Origin: Ianthella basta
Lineage: Eukaryota; Porifera; Demospongiae; Verongiida; Ianthellidae
Assembly (NCBI GenBank): GCA_964019415.1
Contig: OZ025888.1
Location: 3,185,819-3,249,818 of the forward strand
Length of the DNA: 64,000 nt
Direction: 5' to 3'
The notes under the pieces are model-generated. The model saw only the letters and a program-made list of their open reading frames with translations, had not been told where the DNA came from and ran no database searches. A program made the translations under genes and the position numbers. Below are positions 1 through 21,265 of the stretch, piece by piece (within the stretch, counting starts at the first letter, position 1; each line of letters starts with the position of its first letter).

Positions 1-371
1 GTGGTCTACAACAGCCTATTCAACCATTGAATACCATCCATTTCAATCTTGATACTCTTTATGGTTTAGAGCTGGTGGTCTAACTGGGATGTGTGATCCA
101 TCAATGGAGCCAGCACACTATGGAATTCCCCACTGATCGCAAAAACTAGCACTGTCTCCTTCAATTTATCTCCAATGGGAAAGTGGATGTACTTGGGCAG
201 AAGACCTTAACAATGGCTCTGCATGTCTCCTGGGCTATACAACATACAGTGCTACAGGTTAATCCAAAAATGCTACAGTGCGATATTCACATGAAACTCG
301 AAGTGCAATAGCTACACATTTGTGCTCAGATACTTTTAATCAAAATTTGTATTTGTTTTCTTGATAGTGCC

Positions 372-1102
372 TTGGAGGTTGAGCACCTTGAATCCAACAA
401 TCTCCTGTACTCATACCAATCTGGCTTCCGCTCTATTCACTCAACTCAGTCTCTTCTGTTGTACTGCACTAACAAATGGTACCAAGCACTTGACCTGAAG
501 CAGTATGATACTCTCTTTTCAACTATGCTTGTCATCTTGCCCTACATCGCCCTTGTCTCTCTTCCTCCTCTGCCCTATGGCGTGAACTTGGTCTCTCTTC
601 TCTTTGTTGTTGCCGAAAACTACATCTTGCTGAGCTGACATACAAATGTCATAATTCACTTGCTCCCTCCTACCTTTCATCCCTCTTCTGTCTCCCCATC
701 CATCACCATAACACGTGGACGAAAAGCCTGTCAACCTTCCCGTTGTCAAGACAATGTTTGGGCAGCATGCATTTGCATACTCGGGTGCATCCCTGTGGCG
801 CTCCTTGACAGCTTCACTGCGCGAATCTGGAACCCTAGAGGGATTCTCAAGAGCAGCATTTCACTATTTTGTCTTTCTTAATAGACCAATCTGTATGTCT
901 TGATTCCCTGAACACTACATTCTTTGACACTTGAATGACTATTACTGCATGCATGCTAAATTTTTGAATTTTCACCTGCCTTGTACCTTTTCTGTCTTGT
1001 CTTCTTCTTCTTGTTGTACTGTGTTCATTCAGGGTGCCTAGAATAGTAGACGCTGGCTAAAGGCTTCCCTTGTATAAATAAGCTTACCAACCAACCAACC
1101 AA
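372..1102 (+). mobile_element. Degraded non-LTR retrotransposon (LINE) relic
   Basis: Two separated pieces of a LINE reverse-transcriptase ORF read on plus. Around 375-480 the translation resembles the RT finger region (pattern LLxxYQSGFRxxHSTQSLLL). Around 750-880 it resembles the extreme C-terminus of such ORFs (FxxxGASLWRSL, then FSRAAFHYFVF). The middle of the RT, including the catalytic YxDD box, is missing, so this is an internally deleted dead copy. A 3' UTR-like stretch follows and ends in a short ACCA tandem (about 1084-1102), as CR1/L2-type LINEs often end in a microsatellite. It lies 3' of the last SPAG17 exon found, probably in an intron. Family assignment is by pattern memory only. 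Confidence 0.7.
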
Positions 1103-2000
1103 GGTGGTGACAAAAGTACAGAAAATGTTTCAAGGCTCATCCTGAGGTTCTCCGTCCAATCTCGAGGACAGAATTGCAGACAACCTGTTCCCACCATGTT
1201 GAGGATCTGCTGAAGGTCCATACCTGCCGTGGCATTCATGTATTCACCATTTGCAGCAAGACCATTGCCAAAGCTACCACTAATTTCGTACTGATCCACA
1301 GATCTTTTCTCATAAACAGTTCTGGAATGGTTCTGCTAGTGTAAACAGGCCGTTAAGCTTCAGCTGAGGCAGCTCCTGACTTTTTCATCATGAGAATTAC
1401 AGAAGTAGGCCACAGTCCCAGGCTTACACAGAGCATCACCAGAAGCCATCTATGTGCAATTCAGCTTCTGTACTACTGTCCTGTAGACACTTGTGACATA
1501 ACGAAACAAATTGACTTTGTTTGGCCAATTGCGCACTCTTTCAAGGACAACATTTTGACCTGGTATCGCAAAACTATTGCATATCCTCCATATTACATGC
1601 ACCAGTAAAGAACAAACACTTTGAGATTGCATTTTCCCGAAGTAAATCTGAATCAGTTAGGAGATTGGATTAAATAAGCCCCCACCCCTACTTTCCTAAG
1701 AAACTATATAGGGCTGCAGGGCTAACAAACATCAAATAGACATCCATCACTTTGCAGCCATTCATAGAAGCAGTGACTGATTACAGTGGAATGCCACTGA
1801 ACAATGTACATATGTAGCATCTTGTTTATCTATGAGAAACAGCAAGTACGTACCCTGAGCAGACTACATACGATTCTCTGGTTTAATACTACAAATACTG
1901 TAGCACAGTGCTGACAATAGTAAAGGTGAGAATAAATTCTAAGACTAACAGGTTGGCAAACTAAATCACGGTCACACAATCACACATACATTGTATTTAC
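1103..2000. other. Non-coding, probably SPAG17 intron
   Basis: No exon with convincing coding sequence and splice sites was found. A minus-strand open stretch at 1084-1330 is about 80 codons long but resembles nothing known to me and has no matching SPAG17 segment. Confidence 0.5.
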
Positions 2001-5000
2001 CTTCAGATTTTGCAGGGTAATCTTGGTGGATCACAACTTGGGTGCAGCTTTCTTCTGTGTGAACTTGGCACTTCACATGTAATCCTGCCATGGTGCTAAG
2101 GTTGAGCTCCTGCACTTTACATTCCTTCAGTGACTTACTGCAGCTCTTCTCCCATGCAGCCACCAGCCGTTCCTGTTCCTGTTTGCGTTGCTGTTCCAGT
2201 AATCTCTGCTGTTCAAGGAACTGTGCATGCTGTGCTTCTTGGTCCTTCTTTGAGAGCTTTTTAGGAGTTTCAGATTGTTTTCGAGATGATGGACGAGAAG
2301 TCTGCTCTGGCGTTGCAGTTGTGGGGATCGACAGTTCAGGCTTCGGGGGTATTGGCAGATTGCCATCTCCACTTGGTCCAAAACTGCTTAATGACACGTG
2401 CAGATAACCACCAAGGGTAGCAGACATTGAGCTGCACAATACACCTTGAGGCGGCTGCATTACAGTGTCCGCTGAACAATCTTCACTGGGTTCCTTATCT
2501 TCCTCCTTGGTTTGTGTGTCGCCAGCTTCCTGCAAGGGATCCAAGCTAGTGCTGCTCTGAATCTTTTGTGATAACTCTGGAGCCCCTTTACATCTCTCCC
2601 TCACTGCCATCACTGCTTTCTTCCGCTCATCTGTAAACTGCAGAGAAGCACTAAGTATTGCATCGGGGCCTATGATGCAATACTGCACTATAGGAGACCC
2701 TTCCTCTGGTGCACGGAAAGAAACTCGTATCTACGGGAATGAAATGGACATAACAGTAAATTGAACTGTAGGGTTCAGGAATCAGAAATCAGGAAATCTT
2801 ATTTAACCTGGGGAACCATTAGCCAATGGCTACTTTTAGTGGCACCCAGAAAACAAAACAAAACGAACAGTACAAAAAGGCAGTATGAAAATAATACAGT
2901 TAGAATGGAATATAGCTAAGTGATTGATTAGTAGTTGTTGTATATAATTGATACTGTAACTGATAATAATAGAAATAGTCATGAATGTTCTTTGAATTTA
3001 AGGAAGGCCTTGCAAGAAGCCGAAAAGGCCCCAAAGTCTTAGCATGTTCGGATGTTCTCCGGGAGAGACAGCCACAGGGAGGCACCAGCAAAACTGAAGG
3101 CCATTGCCCAAAGCAAGTTCTTGTAGAAGGCAAATTCAGTTGGCAAGTAGAAGAGGAGCGTGTGCTATAGCGAGAGGTTGGAGAAAAGTTGTGACAGATA
3201 AGGAGACCGGGAAGACAAACATTTGAATATGGCTTGGGCTGTGTGGAGTTTTCTTCTTGTGGAATAAGTGGAAAGGCCAAGTTCACTACGAATAGCAGAA
3301 GCAGAATAATCTCTGTGCTTATGAAGGACAATACGGCAAGCAAAGTTGAACAACGTTTCTAAGCGAAGAGCTTCATTTTTGGTGCACCCAGACCAGACAA
3401 CATCGCAATAGTCAAAGGAGGGACGAATGTAAGACTTGAGATAGAGAAGGAGAGGCTGGGAGAAACCAACTGACCAACCGACCGCACTCAATGCACAAGC
3501 AAAGAACAGCAAGTGTGCGTGCTATACTGTGTACTCAAACTCACTGTGCTACAACAGAAAAGGCAAGCACCACTGTTCCACGAAGAACATAGGGTTGGCC
3601 CAGCCAGCGTGACAAACCCCAAAGCCCAGTAGGTCATGCAAAATGCCTGTCTTTTTCAGTAACTGCATAGGATGATGGGCAGGCTGTTATACCTTGTAAA
3701 AGAAGGTGGTACCACTTGCAAATTTGGAAAAAACAGGTAGCCTCTTGACAGTCGCTGTCTATGGCAGATGCTCGCATTTGGAATAAAAGCTTAGTCGGCA
3801 TATATAACATATACCATGGTGTGTCAATGTATATTATGGACACACTCGCCCTTGGGTCACATGTCTCCAAAAATAAATATACACTGGCACGCCATGGTAC
3901 GTATATCCATAACTTAAAACACCTTGTGAAACAATAAAGAAATTTCCAAGAAATATCTATGGTTACAGTATGCTTCAACATACAGCAGCTGTGATAAATA
4001 GGTAGTCATACCATGAGCAAGTCAACACAGCTGCCTGAGTACGTCCGCAAGTGCGTATGTATGCATAGAGAATAACTTGACCTACACTACAAAGGATCTC
4101 ATGTTACACATACTGTACGTACCTGCCATCCATCAGGGCAGTGGACAGTGGACACTTTGGACCTGAATAACGCAACTGTATCACCAATACAGTATCCAGA
4201 GAATGTTTTCCTGCGCTGAAATACAAATTCCTCTGCTCCTAGAGATGCAGAAGAAGTATCAGGCACAATTTCTTGTACATCCTTCTTCCCCTTCTTGTCT
4301 GCAGATGCTTTTCCGCCTTTCTTGTCCTTTTTAGCTGGCTTGGAGCTGTCCTCCCTTGCAGCAGCTGCCGCTGCCTCCTCCTGCAGCTGCTTTGTCTTTT
4401 CCTCCATCATCTTCTTCCATTCTTCCTCTTGCATAGCCTTGTTCTCTTCATCCATCAACCACATACCTTCAACCTACATGATAAGACATACGAAGGTGTA
4501 TACTCAATAGCAAGATGCAGAAAATATAAGAAGTCACGACAATACTCTGTTTCCTAGCTGCATGTACATATGATGCTTAGAAGCTCAACACACAAGGGTG
4601 CAAACAGTCATCAATTACATAGTAGTGAACACTGCAGACAGAGATGATAACTCTACATATGCTCTTAAGAACACGAAAAAGGGAAGTAAAGAGGGATAGA
4701 GTGGTTTCACTCTTGAATGTCATTGAGTTCACTATGTAAGCCACAATCCCAGAGCACTAGTTATGCTCTAAACTAGGTGACAAAAAACAGGTTCCAAGTC
4801 AGAAGTTGAGCGGGACTCCTGGCCAGGTAATTTTTTGCCTAGCATTGAAGGAAACAGAGGATGGCTATGTACAATGTAGCAAAGGTGCGACACAACATTA
4901 GGCCAAGGTGCTGTTCAACTGCAACTGCCCTTCTGCAGTTTAAGCTTCCAGTACATGATTATGCTGTGGGACATGGCATATGTAATTGCCTTTCCTATTC

Positions 5001-8000
5001 ATTATATACATACGTAGTAACTAACAAAATTACAAAAACAGCATCACAATTAATTTTAATATATACATGTATATCAGTTGCATTTGTACAGTATGAGAAA
5101 AGTGTCAAACACTTTTAACTTCCCGTGCATCATTTTTCGTGTACAGGTGTAGAGTACTTGTTGACCAAATTATAAAGCACAAGCAGACAGAGCAATGTAT
5201 GTATTACCTATCCAAATTTAATGTTTAGAAGCAAAGCAAACATTTCAGCCTTCTCTTATCTGGAATCTTTAGAAAGACATATAATCGAGAACATACATGC
5301 AACCTAGATACAACCCCCATCTGTCTTGCACATACCTTGTCACTGTATTTCCCAGCAAAATGTTTCAGGTAGTTGTTGAAGCCAACTTGCGTGTGGTAAT
5401 GTTTCTCCCAAGTGTAAGAGCCCACAGGCTCTTCTGCACAGCCACTGTGCGAAGCCAAGATTAGAGAGTGATCCATCCGGTGCTGGTAGACATCAGTGTA
5501 CGGTCGCTGATGCTGGTCCTTGTTCAACATCTGCAACAGGGACTGCTTACTCAATTTCTCGAGAATGCAGAAATCTACCAATGATTGACGAGGGGAAGGG
5601 AGACACAGTGTTGGTTCTAATTTCTCTTTGTGAATAGAATCATTCCCTGTATTGGCAGTTTTATGTTCCGCTTCCTCCAATACGACCAATGCTGTCTCAG
5701 AGCCCTGTGGTGCAGCTTCAGCTATTCTGACAGTGAAAGGGTAGTCCACGGGGAGTTCAGAACTGTCCAAAACTTTGCTCAATTTATTGACGCCAGGGTC
5801 CATGCTAGTGGATGATAGAGGCATTTGCTCACATGCTAGCTGTAACAAGCCGGTATCAAGGAGCTCTGGTGATATTTCACTACCAGTGAAATGCTGCAAA
5901 GCCAGGCGATGTGAGTTGATGTGCCCTTGCGTACCCTTGTCAAGAGAAGAAAAAGCAGCGGTGGTGCTCTTGGCAAATGACAGCTCCTGCATTCGTGCTT
6001 CCACTGCCTTGACATCCATAAGCACAGAGGGACTGATGTGATGCAGCCTACGCTGTGCATCATCACCCTGATTGCATATTTGTGGGCAGTGAGGCACCAC
6101 ATCAGGGTTGTATTTCTCCTCCTTCACCTGCTGCAAGGAGAGGAGCAGTAAACCACACAGACAAGGCAGGGATCTATGTAATAATTATGACACATGCACA
6201 TTAACATACATGTATAATATTATATCTGTATATAAATATGCAGATATTAGCAATCTCCAGAAGGGTGCAGCAAGCATCTGACAAGAGGTAAATATACCAG
6301 TAGCATCAGATTAATAATGGTCCTTTGGTTCAATTACATAGATAGTACATTTCTGCATAATCCACATGCTTGGAAAGAATGCACATAAAAGCCAGTTCAA
6401 GCTACAAATGCTTTGTACACTGTAACTGAGTGTACACAATTATTACAAGTTTAGGTGCAATGCTTAGCTACAACAACAACCATTCTCCCAAGAAGGCAGA
6501 GTACATATACCCGTATACGTATATGTATATTCATGAACACGTGCACTGCAGGCACTCACTCCAGTTGAATCATCAGGAATGGCAAGGTGTGCCATCAGAT
6601 CAGAAAATAAGCTGGAATCAGTGACAGACTTGTGCTCAGTTTCAGCCTTCAAGGGGTCAGTACCACTCATGTTAACAACAACCTACAGTGAAAGAGTGTG
6701 GCATCAAAATAAGAAGCACTAAATCAACATCCATACTATCCACTATACTGTGTATTACAGCTGATTTCAGAATGGTTGTCCAAAATGGCAAATGGAAAAT
6801 GGCAAGATGTATTGGCTAATGGCATGATGCCATACACAATAGCATTGTGTTTTAGTCAGATATGGTGTGCACGCATACTGAACTTTAAGTCTCTAAGTTG
6901 TTAAGCACGACGCCAAGTTCAGACAAATTTACCCAGTGCAATGTTAATAAGTCCAGGCTTTGCATCTATAGCTATGCATAATCATACATTGCATCAGTGC
7001 ATGCTATTGGCGGTGTGTTGCTCAGACGATTGAGGTAACTTAGGGATCCGAATCTGAGAAATGGCCAGCAGCAGGAAACCATCTGACCAGGAATTTAAAG
7101 ACATCAGTGCAGTGGATCTGCAAATACATTTTCCCAACACCAGGCCATTTTCCCTCTAATCTCAGGCAACTGACGCCAAGTTTCTCATTCCCCCCCCCCC
7201 CCCCCCCCCCCTCCGTGCACACTGTGCACATGTGGACTAGGTAGCTTGGGAACCCATTCAACAGCTATGCATATGTATATATCCCATCTACTGTACACTG
7301 TATACTTAACACACAGAAGCATATGTACCTGTTCTACCATGCAGTGCAATATGACAGGGACTGAGACACACTCTTGAGGCAACTCCTTCAGGAGGGTGCT
7401 GTAATAGCGCCAGTCCTGAGATGAACAGGGACCACTACCAACTGAGGAGAGTCTCTTGGTAGGACTGAGGACTGTCTCAGGTTTTCCACTGGGAGGGATA
7501 GGTGTATCTAGAGGCCAGCAGCAAGAGAAATCACACTACATATGCACAATATATTTACATAGGACAATAGAAGAGTACATTATACAGAGGTGACAGCCAC
7601 ACAGATACGCTTGCTCTACATCACTGCATTGACATGACATGAATACATATGTTAGGGCACAAATTTAGATTACTTTGATGTTTCTATTCTTATAGCCCAC
7701 ATACATACCTGAAGATTATTAATACTGCTATACTATACTATACTATACTATACTATACTATACTATACTATACTATACTATACTATACTATACTATACTA
7801 TACTATACTATACTATACTATACTATACTATACTATACTATACTATACTGTACTAATACAGTACATGTAATTAAAACTTTCCATTATAATTCAGTATGCC
7901 ATGATTGTATATTCATTACTACATACATAGCTGACACATCACTAGATGTTGTACGCAATCACGTATATCAATAGCTGTCACCCTCACACATTATCCCCAC

Positions 8001-11000
8001 CACCCACCCTGTAAGCACTGCCACTGAAGAAGGCAACAGTCAGCTGCCAAAACATTAGTTGCAATCAGGTCTTTGGCTAGTGACATTTGAGAGAACTATG
8101 TATGTATCAGTGATGCACTGACTGAACCTAGCTGGACAAGCTTCTTTAGTAATGAAATTTTAGACCAAGTCTTGCAAGTCTATCGTAACTACAGCAACTG
8201 AATTTTTGATCAGTATACATACTCTGACTGGGTGTGAGCACCGTGGTTGACGGTGTTGGAGTGAGGAAGAGGTCCTGTCCTTGCTGGAGGCTAGGTGGGT
8301 CAAGGTCCACAAAGGCAATGTACTCCAGGTAATGCCGATACTGTTGGTACTTGTCCAGTAGATTGTATACAGTTGTTGACAGGCTCTGGAAGAAGTTAAG
8401 CCCATACCTTTCCTACAGACAACAGAGAACACATAAAATCACAGAGAAGCAGTAGCTAAATATGTGTCACACATCTCACAACTGCAAGTTGCAATATGGC
8501 AAGCATACATACTATACCTTATCATCAGTCTTGTTTGGCACTGTGGCACTGGGTGTTGGTATCTCAACTTGGGCCATATCCCTGAGCCTAGACCCTGTGT
8601 CTGTGGACTCCACAAGCAGTTCCACATCATGCCAAAAGTCATCCAGCTGCTGTTGTGCAGCCTCAGACTTCTTCCTCTCTTCTTCTTCATCCTCTTCAGT
8701 GGCTTGAGCATCTGGTGCTGAGACACTTCTGGGAGGGCTCAGCAGTTTCTTTGTGCGTTTCTCTGCCTCAACCTGAGTGAGGTCTGGAGAATTCACCTAT
8801 GGATACATACATACATACATACAACAAATGAGCAACTGTCACCACAGAGAGATGTTTCCAAGTCAGGTGGCTTACGACAGTACACTGCACATATACGTAT
8901 ATGTACATACCTTGCAGAGTGCATTGGGACTGATTCCCAGGGGGGCCAGATCTGAGAACAATTCAACACTTGCAAAGCCACTAATGATGAAGTAGTAGTC
9001 AGGACCATCATCAGGCTCATCATCTGTGGTAGGTTCAGCAGCAATAGCACCACAGTGAATACTCAACATGTACAATGTCATACGTACGTATATCACACTC
9101 CTATTATAATTTGGTATACAGTCATTGCTGGAAATTTCATGGCTGGCTCAGAACACAAAATTTATTGCAGTCCTATTATTCTTAGGGCTCTATGGAGACA
9201 TTGAAATTGGAATGCGAATGGCAATGATAACCATGCATAGACTGCTTCCGTCTTGCCTTAGGACAGATAATACGTATGTAAATACAGGAAATCTCTTCAT
9301 CAACAGTCTGATCACCTAGCATGTATAAATTTCATAGCAGTGTAATTTCATGGTTGGCCAAGACCAGCATGCCTACATATATATTACATAAAACGTCTAC
9401 AGACAATAATTTACTGAACTGTGATAATTCCTACCAACTAACTTATAGGTGGAGGTCCATCTCCTTCTTCGCCTCTTTTCTTCATTGTTGAGGTTGGGAG
9501 GGAGGGAAGTGGAACTGTATCTGATTCAGGTGCAGGAGTGTTCTTCCCTTTGGTCTTTCCAGCAGATTTGCCTCCTCCACCTGCCTTCTTAGTTGCTGAG
9601 GCCTTAGGCTTGCCAGTTTCAGTCACCACAGCAACCTGACGGTTCAATTCAAGCAATAACAGTACAAATACACAAAAGTTTAAAGACTGCACACAAAGCA
9701 AATACATTCACACACACACACATACACCCAGGCATGCACCCCCAGCACTGACCCTTGCATCTCGCCTCTTAATATCTGCGTCCCTCATCTTCAGTATTTG
9801 ATATTTCAAGAGCTTTGCCAAGAGTGCATTTGAGAGATTGCCCTGCTCAGAAGCAGCAATCTAAGAAGAAACCATGAACTCTTATGCAAACTACATTGCA
9901 TCAGTGTCTGTAGGTTACATACAATACAACAAGCCATATAAACTCCATTACAACACGTCACACTTGCACTAACCGCTTGCTCACACACTACTACATGTGG
10001 GATTTGGGTGGTGGGCTGTGTTTTAGATTGCTTGCTCTTCTTTCCACCACTTGGAGCTGCTTCCTGACCCTTTTTCATGTCCTCAGCAGCCTACAAGTAC
10101 AGAATGAACACAACAAGAATACATGTATGTCATATGACTTTGAAGAGAATGCTCCGATTAGTTATTGCCTATAATACATAAAATGGCAAAATAGAGAACG
10201 AGACAATATTATGATCAGAAATGTACACGGGGACATAGGGAGAGAATGTGAAGACAATGGGCACATACTGCATGGTGGTGGAACAGCTGGATGACAAGCA
10301 ATGAATGGAACATAGCATGTACTGATAGTCTCGTGCAGGCAACCCCCTCCCCCAACCCTCATTGAAGGGTCTTGTATCACTGTGTACAGTACACAATGAG
10401 TTGTATATGTATAGTGTGAGATTTGGTCTTGGACAATCAGGATTGCCAATTACTTTCTGACATCATCCCTAAATCCTGAGACCCAGTGTACGTAGATAAT
10501 CTGTCAGTGTGTCATGTGTGATGTAATAGCGACAGCTTAAAGGATATCACTGGGCACATAGCAGCTTTATTTGGGCACACTCTGAAAGCAGACCTATACC
10601 ATTTACGTACCTGTATATTCATTAACATGCAATGCACTTTACATACATGCATGAATTTCCGTGCTAGCAAAAGCTTTAGAGCACAATGGTGAAGCACATG
10701 ATGTACGCATAAAACACATGACATTGTACAAATAACATGCGATCAGTAGTCACAGCACTGATGAGCAGCAGCTGACACCATTGACCCTTACTGATTCCAA
10801 TAAACCATCCCGAGTGATGCTGCCAAACTTAAGCCTGTATCCCTTCCGTACGACCTGGTGCAGCGAGGCAAGGTGCTCCAGACACGACACGCCCTCCGCT
10901 TCCACGAAGATAATGTACGCCTTCCAGTCATCCTAAATGGGGAGGACATATGACAGAGGGTGGGCATCGAAAAACGCGCGCAATCTTTACAAGTGTCCAG

Positions 11001-11120
11001 AAGGGGGAAGAACGTCCAACATAGGGTTACCTTCTCCAGTTTTTCTTCAGTTAACGCCTGCTCCCAGTTCACGTCTTGCTGTGGAGCGGCCTTCCCCGCG
11101 GATTTCTTTCCTTTCGACAT
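2001..11120 (-). CDS. SPAG17: SPAG17, central-pair projection protein of motile cilia (3' part not found)
   Basis: Orthologue of sperm-associated antigen 17 (Chlamydomonas PF6), which organises the C1a projection of the axonemal central pair. Exons, transcription order: 11031-11120, 10792-10932, 9974-10090, 9753-9860, 9443-9635, 8911-9023, 8518-8796, 8223-8412, 7329-7507, 6560-6682, 5336-6130, 4123-4473, 2001-2730. All junctions are GT-AG and intron phases are consistent, giving about 1,136 residues; vertebrate SPAG17 has about 2,200. Recognisable landmarks match vertebrate SPAG17: DEPDDGPDYYFIISGF, VSVPVILHCMVEQ, DFCILEKLSKQSLLQML and the tandem helix/charged repeats. The start is an ATG opening MSKGKKSAGK. 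Exon 13 ends in phase 1 at a donor, so the gene continues; no further exon was recognised in 1-2000, and the rest is presumably outside the window. Supports a motile-cilia organism (for example choanocytes or larvae). Confidence 0.92.
2880..3512 (-). mobile_element. LINE relic, reverse-transcriptase C-terminal part
   Basis: Minus-strand translation of 3165-3512 reads as the thumb and C-terminal part of a CR1/L2-like RT ORF (YIRPSFDYCDVVWSG, ACRIVLHKHRDYSASAIRSELG). A frame-shifted continuation at about 3000-3160 contains SFAGASLWLSLPENIR, the same C-terminal motif as in the relic at 750-880. Upstream RT domains are absent, so the copy is 5'-truncated, as is usual for LINEs. It lies inside the SPAG17 intron between the exons at 4123-4473 and 2001-2730, in the same orientation as the gene. 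Confidence 0.75.
7190..7211. repeat. Poly-C tract
   Basis: A run of 22 C residues inside the SPAG17 intron between the exons at 7329-7507 and 6560-6682. The minus strand is G-rich and could form a quadruplex; the length may be sequencing-sensitive. Confidence 0.95.
7728..7849. repeat. Pentanucleotide microsatellite (TATAC)n
   Basis: About 24 near-perfect copies of a 5-bp unit in a SPAG17 intron between the exons at 8223-8412 and 7329-7507. Confidence 0.97.
7930..8060 (+). repeat. Dispersed repeat with hammerhead-like core, copy 1
   Basis: Shares blocks with minus-strand 42885-43020: CACCCTCACA, CCACC, CTGTAAGC and CACTGAAGAAGGCA. CTGAAGA (8024-8030) is followed by a 4-bp hairpin (GGCA at 8032-8035, TGCC at 8045-8048) and then AAAAC, a decayed version of the GAAAC seen in the other copy. 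The order CUGANGA, stem, GAAAC is the core of hammerhead ribozymes known from Penelope-like elements. This copy is mutated at the second core box, so activity is unlikely. Confidence 0.45.
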
Positions 11121-11379
11121 GGCACTAAAGGAGCTTACACAATAGACCCATAGCAGCAGAGGCGTCCATTTTCTGCTGATTGCCGCAGTTTCTAGGCAAT
11201 TTCTGGTTACTAAGGAAGGTCAATGAATATGATAACTGCGTATAGGGTGGGGCAAATGGGCGGGGATCTTGTGGGATGTGGCTTGTACACAGAAATGAGT
11301 AAGTGCCTTACACGTTCGTATACGGCAAACCAGAGTCCTTACAGCCGGCAGCTCCATCACTAGCAGGGCAGGTAGAAAA
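11121..11379. promoter_or_regulatory. Bidirectional promoter region, SPAG17 / RING gene
   Basis: The 259 bp between the divergent start codons must hold both promoters if both first exons are real. It contains a candidate RFX-type X-box at 11206-11219 (on minus: CTTCC, two-base spacer, AGTAAC), about 90 bp upstream of the SPAG17 ATG and one mismatch from the RYYNYY-N2-RRNRAC consensus. RFX factors control ciliary genes in animals. The link here is inferred from position and motif only. Confidence 0.45.
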
Positions 11380-11581
11380 ATGGCAAAAACGACAGAGACG
11401 AGGACTGACAGACGTCCGTCGGAGCAGTCTACTGGACCTCGTAATCGCCCTCCAAATGAGCGCACCACCAGTATAGAAGACGCATGCACCTGCACAGTTT
11501 GTAGGGAACAGTTCGCAGGGACGGAACGCCCAACGCTGGTGCCGCGTATACTCAGTGGATGCGGTCACACAATTTGTACAG
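11380..11581 (+). CDS. RING-finger protein, first exon only
   Basis: ATG at 11380 opens 67 codons ending at a plausible donor (ACAG, then GTTAATC; phase 1). The N-terminal 35 residues are polar and Arg-rich. Then comes a partial RING: CTVC, a 19-residue loop, CGHTIC and TG, with the next expected Cys just past the splice site. The C-x2-C / C-x-H-x2-C layout is that of TRIM and related E3 ubiquitin ligases (substrate transfer from E2). I found no downstream exon with the remaining zinc ligands between here and 20 kb. The gene may have long introns running through the antisense TRAPPC3 locus, or be a truncated remnant. Confidence 0.5.
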
Positions 11582-12142
11582 GTTAATCTCACCTCCTCTC
11601 ACACCTATTTTGCTTATAACATGTGAATGTCCAAGTTTCAGTACTATAGTCACTATAAAATATACACACATGGCAGTAATATGTATTGGAGCACAAATAG
11701 GAAATTTAAACATATTGAGCCTGAGCTAGCCAGGCATAGGTACATGCTTAGATGTATTGCAACCACTTTCATCTTCATGAATATGTGCAGCTACCCACAA
11801 TCATGCACTGTACTCACTCTTGCAACCTATACATAAACACAGTACCACAGGCATACACCATCTAGAAGGGACATGATTGAAGGGCTCTTCATTCACAAGG
11901 ACACTCCCTAGCTGCAGGCATTGCAACAAAGACACGTGTGCACAAGGCACCCCTTCTAATTCCCACCAGCTGTACTTGGATATATTTTGTGTACAAGTTG
12001 CTCAATGTACAAGAAACAAAATACCGTATCAATCATGCAATCACAAACGTACAAGCACATATCATATGTGCATACTAGGTCCAAAAAGTCACACTATTGC
12101 CTCTAACACCATGAGAAGTCCAGGTGCAAGGCTCATGCACTT

Positions 12143-20929
<8,787 letters not shown>

Positions 20930-21265
20930 AGTCTACAATACTCGAGCAGCTGATCAGTTCTATACGCCAGGACAGCCTGTCTACGTACTCCTTACAACTG
21001 TACTGGCCCAGGCTAAAGTCACTAACGCCTCTCTCGCACGGCCATTTTCACAAGAGTTCCGCTTTCACTTCAAATGTCAAATGGGTATGTAAAATAGTGT
21101 AAGTGATAAAGTGTAAAGAGGTCAGCACACATGATGCAGCTGCAGGCCAGTACAAAGACACAGTCAGTGCAAACATCACTAAGCACACACAAGCTAGGCT
21201 GTTCACAGAAACCATATAACTAATAGTAGAATAGCAATGAGTTAGCTACACACAATATTCTGTTC

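Noticed and set aside
1084..1330. Minus-strand ORF as a further SPAG17 exon
   Set aside because: Although open for about 80 codons it matches no SPAG17 segment and has no convincing acceptor/donor pair in the required phase.
5775..6102. Other-frame ORFs over the large SPAG17 exon (5336-6130)
   Set aside because: Shadows of the real exon, whose frame is fixed by flanking splice phases and homology.
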